Assembly: GCA_001304225.1 (NCBI GenBank)
Contig: LJVD01000027.1
Location: 1 to 34,644, forward strand
Source of the DNA: a candidate division Zixibacteria bacterium SM1_73
GTDB taxonomy: Bacteria > Zixibacteria > MSB-5A5 > SM1-73
DNA: 34,644 nt
Direction of reading: 5' to 3'
Shown: positions 27,755 through 34,644 of the stretch, in pieces
Numbering within the stretch: the stretch's first letter is position 1
Layout: every line of letters begins with the position of its first letter
Notes under the pieces: model-generated
What the model was told of the DNA's origin: nothing
Databases searched by the model: none
The model's input: the letters and a program-made list of their open reading frames with translations, nothing else
Position numbers and translations under genes: made by a program

Positions 27755-27839
27755 AATACTCATACAGGATAAATTCAGGAATCGATCTGATCCCCTGATC
27801 CGCCAGCAGAAGAGTTAAGTCAATTACAGGAGTGACGAA

Positions 27840-28259
27840 ATGCATTTCAGAAAAACTCAAAATGGTTATTTGGTAAGGTTGGTTAAAGGAGAGGAGGTAA
27901 TAAAAAGCCTGTCTTCTTTTGTGGAGGAGCAGAAGATCTTGGGCGGTTTTGTTTTTGGTTTGGGAGCGTTCAGGGATCTGACCTTAGGATATTACGATTC
28001 GGCAAAAAAGGAATATGTAAAGAAATTCATTGGAGATGATTTGGAATTTAGCAACCTCACCGGAAGCATCGCTTATGTAGAAGGCAAACCCTTTGTGCAC
28101 GCCCATGTGAGCGCGGCAGGTTCTGATATGAAGGCATTCTGCGGGCATCTTTTCTCTGCCACCATCTCCGGCACTGGTGAATTCATAATCATTCCCTCTG
28201 AAAGCAAAGTAGAAAGAAAGCCTGACCCCGAGACAGGATTAACTCTTTTGGATTTATGA
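27840..28259 (+). CDS. PPC/DUF296 DNA-binding-like protein
   Basis: YLVRLVKGEEVIKSLSSFVEEQKILGGFVFGLGAFRDLTLGYY...FVHAHVSAAGSDMKAFCGHLFSATISGTGEFIII. Confidence 0.88.
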   Translation: MHFRKTQNGYLVRLVKGEEVIKSLSSFVEEQKILGGFVFGLGAFRDLTLGYYDSAKKEYVKKFIGDDLEFSNLTGSIAYVEGKPFVHAHVSAAGSDMKAFCGHLFSATISGTGEFIIIPSESKVERKPDPETGLTLLDL

Positions 28260-28321
28260 TCCAAGAAATTGTCGGCTAAGGATAACCTTACAGGAATGTT
28301 GAAAAAGTGTAAGGAAGGGAC

Positions 28322-28341
28322 TGCGCAAGCTTGCTTGCGCA
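28322..28341. repeat. Hairpin TGCGCAAGC-TT-GCTTGCGCA
   Basis: Perfect 9-bp inverted repeat. Confidence 0.6.
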
Positions 28342-28397
28342 CTCGAAGATACTTCTTCAATAATTCTTTTCTTTGATCAATAGTTTTCAAAATATAA

Positions 28398-29174
28398 ATG
28401 GGAAACAAGATAATAACCCTGCTCACAGATTTCGGCACCAAGGACGGCTATATAGGTGCAGCCAAAGGGGTGATCAAAAGGATCAACCCGCAAGCTGAAA
28501 TCGTGGACATCACACACGATATTGATTCATGTGACGTATTTGGCGCCTCCTTTGCTCTGAACAATTTCTACAGATATTTTCCCAAAGGAGCCATTCATCT
28601 GGCGGTTGTGGATCCGGGAGTGGGAAGCCAGCGTCAGCCGATGTTGATAAAAACTAAAGACTTCTTTTTTGTAGGTCCGGATAATGGGATCTTCAGTTTC
28701 ACTTATGAAAGAGAGGATTTGACTGACATTGTTGTGATTTCAAACAAAAAGTATTTCCTGGCAGAATTGTCCAGCACCTTTCATGCCAGAGATATCTTCG
28801 CTCCGGTAGCAGCATATCTTTCCTTAGGTGTCAAAACCGAGGAGTTCGGATTACCCGCAAAAGAATGCATGAAATTTATCATTCCTCGACCTGAATCAAA
28901 AGGTAAAGGTCTAAAGGGGCAGATCATACATATTGATCGCTTTGGCAATCTGATCACCAACTTTCCAGCCGATCTTTTGGAAAAGCAGAAAATTGCGGAA
29001 ATAAGGGTGGGAAAAAGAAGGATAAAGGGAATAAGTGCATCGTATTTTGAAATAAAGGGATTAGGTGCTCTTATTGGGAGTTCGGGCTTTTTGGAATTGG
29101 CAGTGAATCAAGGCAGTGCACAGAAGCTTTTGAAAGCAAAAGTCGGCGAAGGGGTAGGGATTGATTTTGAATAA
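28398..29174 (+). CDS. SAM hydroxide adenosyltransferase (DUF62) family protein
   Basis: [76 protein letters not shown]. Confidence 0.92.
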   Translation: MGNKIITLLTDFGTKDGYIGAAKGVIKRINPQAEIVDITHDIDSCDVFGASFALNNFYRYFPKGAIHLAVVDPGVGSQRQPMLIKTKDFFFVGPDNGIFSFTYEREDLTDIVVISNKKYFLAELSSTFHARDIFAPVAAYLSLGVKTEEFGLPAKECMKFIIPRPESKGKGLKGQIIHIDRFGNLITNFPADLLEKQKIAEIRVGKRRIKGISASYFEIKGLGALIGSSGFLELAVNQGSAQKLLKAKVGEGVGIDFE

Positions 29175-29796
29175 AAGGAAAAACTTCACATTGGATCGGA
29201 AAATAAACAAACCCCTAAAAAGAAAAACAAACGCCCAGAAATCCCCTCTCCCCGCTGGGGAGAGGGATAGGGTGAGGGGGCAACATCGCATCAAAAGCGA
29301 AAAGGTTGGTATCAAACCTAATAGAACCCGCCCCTCCTGGGATGAATATTTTATGAACATAGCCGAATTGGCGGCTACCCGCTCCACCTGTTTGAGGCGT
29401 CAGGTGGGTTCGGTGATCGTAAAGGACAAAAAAATATTAACCACAGGGTACAACGGTGCACCATCCGGACTCAAACACTGTCTGGACATAGGTTGCCTCA
29501 GAGAAAAGTTGGATATCCCTTCAGGAGAGAGGCATGAGCTGTGCAGAGCCACTCATGCGGAACAGAACGCCATCGTTCAAGCAGCTTTGTTTGGCGTAAG
29601 TATAAAAGATGCCACCTTGTATTCCACCACCCACCCATGTATTTTATGCACGAAGTTAATCATCAATGCGGGTATACAAAAGATGGTGATCAAAGACAGC
29701 TATCCAGATAAGATGTCCAGAGAGATGTTGAAGGAGGCAGGAGTCAGAATTCAGATTTTTAAAAGTCAGAAAGTTAAAAAGCGAGGAAAGACATGA
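29161..29796 (+). CDS. dCMP deaminase family protein with palindromic-repeat-encoded N-terminal segment
   Basis: [81 protein letters not shown]-terminal [13 protein letters not shown] is repeat-derived. Confidence 0.88.
   Translation: MILNKRKNFTLDRKINKPLKRKTNAQKSPLPAGERDRVRGQHRIKSEKVGIKPNRTRPSWDEYFMNIAELAATRSTCLRRQVGSVIVKDKKILTTGYNGAPSGLKHCLDIGCLREKLDIPSGERHELCRATHAEQNAIVQAALFGVSIKDATLYSTTHPCILCTKLIINAGIQKMVIKDSYPDKMSREMLKEAGVRIQIFKSQKVKKRGKT
29242..29280. repeat. CCCCTCTCCCC-GCTG-GGGGAGAGGG..GGTGAGGGGG element inside the dCMP deaminase ORF
   Basis: Same core as 33235-33307 and 34525-34612. Confidence 0.75.
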
Positions 29797-30242
29797 AATG
29801 CCCTTTTTGTGGACAGGAGAAAGACAGGGTAGTCGATTCAAGACCCTCACAGGATGGAAGATCGGTGAGAAGAAGAAGGGAATGCGAATCCTGTGGCAAA
29901 CGTTTCACCACCTATGAGTACATCGAAGAGGTCCCCTTGACCGTGATAAAAAACGACGGCCGTAGGGAGCCATTCAATAGACAGAAACTGCAAACTGGAA
30001 TCGAGCTGGCTTGTAAAAAGCGTCCCATAAGTGCAGAGAAGATAGCCTCCATGGTGGATGAAATCGAGGAGCAATTACAGAGCCTTTCTAAAACCGAGAT
30101 CACCAGCAAACAGGTGGGGGAGACGGTGATGAAAAAATTGAAGGATTTGGATGAAGTGGCTTACGTCCGATTTGCCTCGGTATATCATAAATTCAAAGAC
30201 ATAAACGAATTCATGAATGAGCTTAAAAATCTTTTGGGATAA
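29793..30242 (+). CDS. nrdR: Transcriptional repressor NrdR
   Basis: [45 protein letters not shown] plus ATP-cone region. Confidence 0.97.
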   Translation: MKCPFCGQEKDRVVDSRPSQDGRSVRRRRECESCGKRFTTYEYIEEVPLTVIKNDGRREPFNRQKLQTGIELACKKRPISAEKIASMVDEIEEQLQSLSKTEITSKQVGETVMKKLKDLDEVAYVRFASVYHKFKDINEFMNELKNLLG

Positions 30243-30395
30243 TCAGTGTTAAACTAATTTCACCACAGGTTGGTTTCCTATAGCATCTGGATTTTGTTCA
30301 ATCTGGATGCATTTTTATTTTTGTTTTTGATTGACAATCAATTAAGGGGATATTATTTAGTCGAATGCATTTTATTTAACCTGAGACGAAGCGAT

Positions 30396-31121
30396 ATGGT
30401 GAAAGAACTAAAACAGATGGGCTTTCTGGAGCATCTGGAGGAATTAAGAGGAAGGATAATCAAATCTCTTGTCTCCATCATCCTTTTTTCCATCGTGGCG
30501 TATTTTTTTTCAGAAAAACTGATAGATTTTGTCTCCAAGCCCATTCCTGAGCTTTATTTCATGTCACCCACAGAAGCTTTCGCCACAAGGATTAAGCTCT
30601 CCCTGATAGCCGGGATAATTGCCAGCGTGCCGGTGATATTTTATCATTTGTGGCAGTTTGTGGTGCCAGGACTTTTTGAAAGAGAAGTCAAACTGGTGGT
30701 TCCGGTGGTGCTCTCTTCCACCATTTTCTTTTTAATTGGAGCAACCTTTTGCTTTTTGCTTGTGTTACCTTTAAGCATGAAAATTCTTTTGGGATTCGGG
30801 ACGTCAAAACTGAAGCCCATGATAAGAATCGGAGATTACATCAGTTTCATAGGTTATCTAACTTTAGCCTTTGGAGCTGTCTTTGAGCTTCCGGTTATCT
30901 CTTATTTTCTGGGAAAACTGGGAATAGTAACTCCTCAGACTTTGATAAAGGGGAGAAAATATGCTGTCGTGGGAATCTTAATTTTGGCGGCGGCGCTTAC
31001 CCCTGGTCCGGATGTGTTTTCTCAATTAATGTTAGCGGGGCCTCTCTATTTCCTTTATGAAGTCAGCATCGTGGTGGTCAGAATCGTTCAAAAGAAAAAG
31101 AAGGGGGAAGAACAAGAATGA
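30396..31121 (+). CDS. tatC: Sec-independent protein translocase TatC
   Basis: MGFLEHLEELRGRIIKSL; PTEAFATRIKLSLIAGI; FGAVFELPVISYFLGKLGIV; LTPGPDVFSQLMLAGPLYFLYE. Confidence 0.95.
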   Translation: MVKELKQMGFLEHLEELRGRIIKSLVSIILFSIVAYFFSEKLIDFVSKPIPELYFMSPTEAFATRIKLSLIAGIIASVPVIFYHLWQFVVPGLFEREVKLVVPVVLSSTIFFLIGATFCFLLVLPLSMKILLGFGTSKLKPMIRIGDYISFIGYLTLAFGAVFELPVISYFLGKLGIVTPQTLIKGRKYAVVGILILAAALTPGPDVFSQLMLAGPLYFLYEVSIVVVRIVQKKKKGEEQE

Positions 31122-33106
31122 AAAAAGTGATGTCAATCCTATTATTGGGTTTGGCAATCTTTTCCGGAGGTTATTCTCCAATAAGCTCTCAACAGGAAAC
31201 GATTTTGCTGAGCGATTCAAAAGCATCATGGCAAGCTGCGCTTCATGATGCTCTAAAATGCATAAAGATGACCCCAAGCGATTTGACTTTCAGAGATGAT
31301 TATGTGGATGTAGATTCCTTTAGGTTAAAACTTATCGATTCTTTCATGCACAAGCCTTTGGATGTTATCCTTTTCAATAATTCTATCAGTCAAGACTTCA
31401 AACAAGCCACTCTGAGTTCAGAACTTGATTTGATTCCTTCTTTTGCCGCTTATCTTCAAGCTAAATCTATAGAAGATTTGCTATCTAACCGAGAAGCCAA
31501 GGATTTAGTGATTGATCCCGAAGCCAATAGATTTCTAATGCATTACTCGAAGGCATTAAAAGACCTTCCTTTTGCTCTAAGGAACTCTCTTTGTTATCTA
31601 TTCGAGGGTTTATACCTGGCAGATTCTCTGTCCCGGGAAGCCTTTGTCGATCTTACCGACGAAGAGAGAAATTTCATCAAGAACAACTTTCCGGTTATCC
31701 TTTTAGAGGACGTAAGAGATGAATTCAAGTCTCCAGAGGAATTAGACCAGGAGATGAAATACGAAGAAGGCCTTGCCAAAAACATGATCCCTTATTTGGA
31801 GAAAATAAAGAGGGAGAAGATTTATGAGGCAGGGATAAAACTTTCTTTAGCAGCCAAAGCCTCTCTTTCGATTATGAAAGATTATTTGGAGAGTGAATCT
31901 CAGATAAAACCAATTACAAAAGATAAATTGAAAATCCCGCCAAAGGCGGGGAAAGATTTAGAAAATGATATCATCTTTAGATTGGATACCTCTTTTGGCC
32001 AGTTAGTCATTGGAGGATTTGGATCCACTAACTATCGGGGAACTCCCGCAGTGATAATAGATCTGGGAGGAGATGACCTTTATTCCTTGTCAAAGATTGA
32101 CGAGGAGAGCACAAACTCTTCGGCGATCATCGACCTGGCTGGAGATGATATTTATCGATCAGAAGGTGACTTCCTCTTCGGAGCTGGCTTCTTGGGATGC
32201 GGCATCTTGGTGGATGTGTCCGGGAATGATACATATCTGACAGATAATTTCTCCTTAGGTTCCGGTCTTTTTGGCGTGGGGATGCTTGTGGATGAGGAGG
32301 GAGATGATAAATATTTCGGGGACACTTTCACTATGGGAGCAGGGAGCTTCGGTTTAGGCGTTTTAGTTGATATTAAGGGAGCTGACCAATACACTGCTGC
32401 CCTTTACGCCCAGGGTTTTGGATTTATATCCGGATTTGGGGCTTTGATTGACTCATCCGGAAATGATAATTACTTCGCGGGAGGAAAATACAAGGATATT
32501 CTTAGATATAAAGATCATTATATAAGTCTATCTCAAGGTTTCGCATATGGCCTAAGACCCATGATGTCGGGTGGAATCGGACTGCTCTATGACCTATCGG
32601 GAAACGATCTTTATACTTCCGATATTTTCGGCCAGGGATCAAGTTATTGGTGGGCATTGGGAAGCCTCGTGGATAAAGAGGGGAACGACAAATATGTTTC
32701 TTATCAATATGCTCAAGGTGCAGGAACACATCTAACCCTGGGAATTCTGGAAGATGGATCAGGAGACGACGTTTACATATCTAAGGGCGTATCGCAGGGA
32801 TGCGGTCATGACCTGGCTTTGGGATTTTTGTATGATAAGTCAGGCAATGATGATTATATCGCTTGCGATCTGTCTCAAGCTGCGGGAAGCGCCAACGGAA
32901 TCGGAATGCTTATAGATGAAGAGGGAAATGATGGTTATTATGTGGAGAAGACGAACAATACTCAGGGATATGGAAATCCAAGAAGGGATTATGGCTCGAT
33001 AGGAATCTTTTTGGATTTGTCGGGAAGTGATCATTATGATGGAAATGGAAAAGACAGCACCTGGTGGATCATACCATCCAAATGGGGAGTGGGAATAGAT
33101 AGGTAG
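31118..33106 (+). CDS. Exported protein with about 12 glycine/aspartate repeats (G-[IVM]-L-[VI]-D-x-x-G-[ND]-D-x-Y)
   Basis: Signal peptide MKKVMSILLLGLAIFSGGYSPISSQ; repeats such as CGILVDVSGNDTYLTDNFSLGSGLFG, VGMLVDEEGDDKYFGDTFTMGAGSFG, LGSLVDKEGNDKYVSYQYAQGAGTHLT. Confidence 0.85.
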   Translation: MKKVMSILLLGLAIFSGGYSPISSQQETILLSDSKASWQAALHDALKCIKMTPSDLTFRDDYVDVDSFRLKLIDSFMHKPLDVILFNNSISQDFKQATLSSELDLIPSFAAYLQAKSIEDLLSNREAKDLVIDPEANRFLMHYSKALKDLPFALRNSLCYLFEGLYLADSLSREAFVDLTDEERNFIKNNFPVILLEDVRDEFKSPEELDQEMKYEEGLAKNMIPYLEKIKREKIYEAGIKLSLAAKASLSIMKDYLESESQIKPITKDKLKIPPKAGKDLENDIIFRLDTSFGQLVIGGFGSTNYRGTPAVIIDLGGDDLYSLSKIDEESTNSSAIIDLAGDDIYRSEGDFLFGAGFLGCGILVDVSGNDTYLTDNFSLGSGLFGVGMLVDEEGDDKYFGDTFTMGAGSFGLGVLVDIKGADQYTAALYAQGFGFISGFGALIDSSGNDNYFAGGKYKDILRYKDHYISLSQGFAYGLRPMMSGGIGLLYDLSGNDLYTSDIFGQGSSYWWALGSLVDKEGNDKYVSYQYAQGAGTHLTLGILEDGSGDDVYISKGVSQGCGHDLALGFLYDKSGNDDYIACDLSQAAGSANGIGMLIDEEGNDGYYVEKTNNTQGYGNPRRDYGSIGIFLDLSGSDHYDGNGKDSTWWIIPSKWGVGIDR

Positions 33107-33234
33107 GCTGGACAAACATGAAGCTGAGCTTTTGGTGATACAATTAAAAATTGCAATTCAAAACTCAAAAATTCTATGGCCTGAATTTCCGAATTTCTTT
33201 TAATACAGACTCATTCTTTTTTGATCCGAAGTTG

Positions 33235-33307
33235 CCCCCTCACCCTGACCCTCTCCCCGAAGGGAGAGGGAAGGTCGAAAATTCCACCAGAGGTGGGGGT
33301 GAGGGGG
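33235..33307. repeat. MITE/REP-like element with 11-bp terminal inverted repeats and two inner hairpins
   Basis: CCCCCTCACCC (33235-33245)/GGGTGAGGGGG (33297-33307); inner CCCTCTCCC/GGGAGAGGG (33249-33257/33262-33270) and CCACC-AGA-GGTGG (33284-33296). Confidence 0.85.
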
Positions 33308-33416
33308 AAATCGAATAGAGTGTAAAAACATTTTGTGCATTTGCATTATTAAATGATTTTAAATTTTTAGTTGTAATTTTTCATTTTGTGTTTTGAATTT
33401 CTAATTTCATGCAGAG

Positions 33417-34373
33417 ATGAAAAGACTAATTTTATTCCTCATTTATTCATTCGTCATCCTTCATTCAGTTTATGGTGAGGAAAGTCGAACCACTTCGGCA
33501 GATGAATTAAAGGAGAGAGTTGATAGTCTTTTCATAAAAGCGTGTGGGGGACTGGAAAAATACAGAGATTTGGCAGAGCCTTCTAAAGAGGCTTTAATCG
33601 AGATGGGGGAGGAGGCGGTTCCTTATCTTCTGGATAAATTGGACACTCAGAGTGCTCGAGAAAAATGGACCTTGATTGACATCGTGAGCAAAATCGGTGA
33701 GCCGGCAGTTATGCCATTGATCGAATATCTAAAAAGCGATAACAAGGATGAAGTCAAACTCGCCTCACGCATCTTAGGAGATATAGAAGACAAAAGGGCA
33801 GTCAGCCCTTTAATTGAGCTTCTGGATAAAGAGGATTTTAATATTCGCGGTTATGCCTGTGAGTCTTTGGGCAAAATCGGAGATACCACTGCTTTTACAG
33901 ATGTATCCTCTTGTCTAAAAGATTCAGTGGAGGTGGTCAGGAAAAGTGCGGCAGTAGCTTTGGGGAAAATGAAAGAGAGTCGCGCAGTTCCCCATTTGAT
34001 TGAGGGGTTATCCGATCCACATTTCAGCGTTCGTATGACTTCTGTATCCTCTTTAGTGGAGATAGGAGAACCATCTCTTAAACCTTTAATTAAACTACTG
34101 AACCTCTCCACCGATCCTATGGATCCTGCGGACACTATGGCAGTTTTTTTGGCAATAGAATCTTTGGGCAAGCTCAAAGACAAACGGGCACTAAAACCAC
34201 TTATAAAAAAATTGAAGGATGACGATTGGGCTACCAGAGCTTTTGTGGTTGAGGCTTTGGGAGAAATTGGTGACAAGAAGGGAATCAAAGCTATTCGGAA
34301 CTTGAAAAAAAGAGAAACCCATCCGTTTGTTCTAAAGAAAATAGAAGAGGTTTTGGGTAGGTTAGATAGATAG
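33417..34373 (+). CDS. Exported HEAT-repeat (PBS lyase-like) protein
   Basis: Signal peptide MKRLILFLIYSFVILHSVYG; repeats AVSPLIELLDKEDFNIRGYACESLGKIGD, AVPHLIEGLSDPHFSVRMTSVSSLVEIGE, ALKPLIKKLKDDDWATRAFVVEALGEIGD. Confidence 0.9.
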   Translation: MKRLILFLIYSFVILHSVYGEESRTTSADELKERVDSLFIKACGGLEKYRDLAEPSKEALIEMGEEAVPYLLDKLDTQSAREKWTLIDIVSKIGEPAVMPLIEYLKSDNKDEVKLASRILGDIEDKRAVSPLIELLDKEDFNIRGYACESLGKIGDTTAFTDVSSCLKDSVEVVRKSAAVALGKMKESRAVPHLIEGLSDPHFSVRMTSVSSLVEIGEPSLKPLIKLLNLSTDPMDPADTMAVFLAIESLGKLKDKRALKPLIKKLKDDDWATRAFVVEALGEIGDKKGIKAIRNLKKRETHPFVLKKIEEVLGRLDR

Positions 34374-34409
34374 TTATGGCAAACGAATCAAATAGAGTGA
34401 CATAATCAC

Positions 34410-34612
34410 CCTCCCCCCCCCCCTCCCATTCCGCCAGAGGCGTCCGCCTGCCCGCCTTAGGCGGGCAGGCAGGACGGGCAAAGATCCGCCTTCGGCGGAC
34501 AAGGGAAGGGAGATTTCCGAAGTCCCCTCTCCCCTTGTGGGAGAGGGTAAGGTTGTAAATCCCGCCAGAGGTGTGAACCGTATGGTTCACACCAAAGGCG
34601 GGGGTGAGGGGG
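34410..34612. repeat. Composite/nested palindromic repeat block
   Basis: GCCTGCCCGCC-TTA-GGCGGGCAGGC (34446-34470), TCCGCC-TTC-GGCGGA (34485-34499), CCCTCTCCC/GGGAGAGGG (34525-34547), GGTGTGAACC-GTAT-GGTTCACACC (34570-34593) inside CCCGCC/GGCGGG (34561-34602). Confidence 0.85.
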
Positions 34613-34644
34613 AATCAAAATGTAATAAGTTTCCGTTGTGGGGG

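Noticed and set aside
33851-34288. 145-aa minus-strand ORF
   Set aside because: Antisense shadow of HEAT-repeat codons in the + strand gene.

Overview
The window is coding-dense and every gene I can support is on the + strand. The left ~14 kb is a run of small, functionally unrelated stand-alone genes: LA_2272-like repeat protein, MerB-like lyase, nitroreductase, SCP2+cupin, terpene-cyclase-like toroid, GNAT-YoaP, YdeI-like, two HEAT-like paralogs, DUF6544-like, three SAM methyltransferases, an ICMT-like membrane methyltransferase, DinB-like, and a rhodanese-cytochrome c fusion. Several 3'-end gene remnants lie between them. The middle and right parts carry an 8-repeat SBBP/propeller-dockerin protein and conserved bacterial genes: M24 peptidase, accB, pilT, accC, gcvH, gcvPA, two DUF2007 zinc-ribbon proteins, gcvPB, MTH1187-type, cutA, PPC/DUF296, SAM hydroxide adenosyltransferase, dCMP deaminase, nrdR, tatC. 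They end with a large exported glycine-aspartate repeat protein and a HEAT-repeat protein. The most notable observation is an in-frame TGA at 24561-24563 in a thioredoxin-fold lipoprotein between gcvPA and gcvPB. It falls exactly at the first position of the CxxC motif (giving UxxC) and a stem-loop of the size and distance expected of a bacterial SECIS follows it, so this is a probable selenoprotein whose 5' part the ORF track misses. Second, multi-hairpin palindromic elements (outer inverted repeat plus one or two inner hairpins) recur between genes; in two places they intrude into coding sequence (3' end of cutA, 5' part of the dCMP deaminase gene). The dockerin style and gene content suggest an uncultivated FCB/Zixibacteria-like lineage, but this is inference only.
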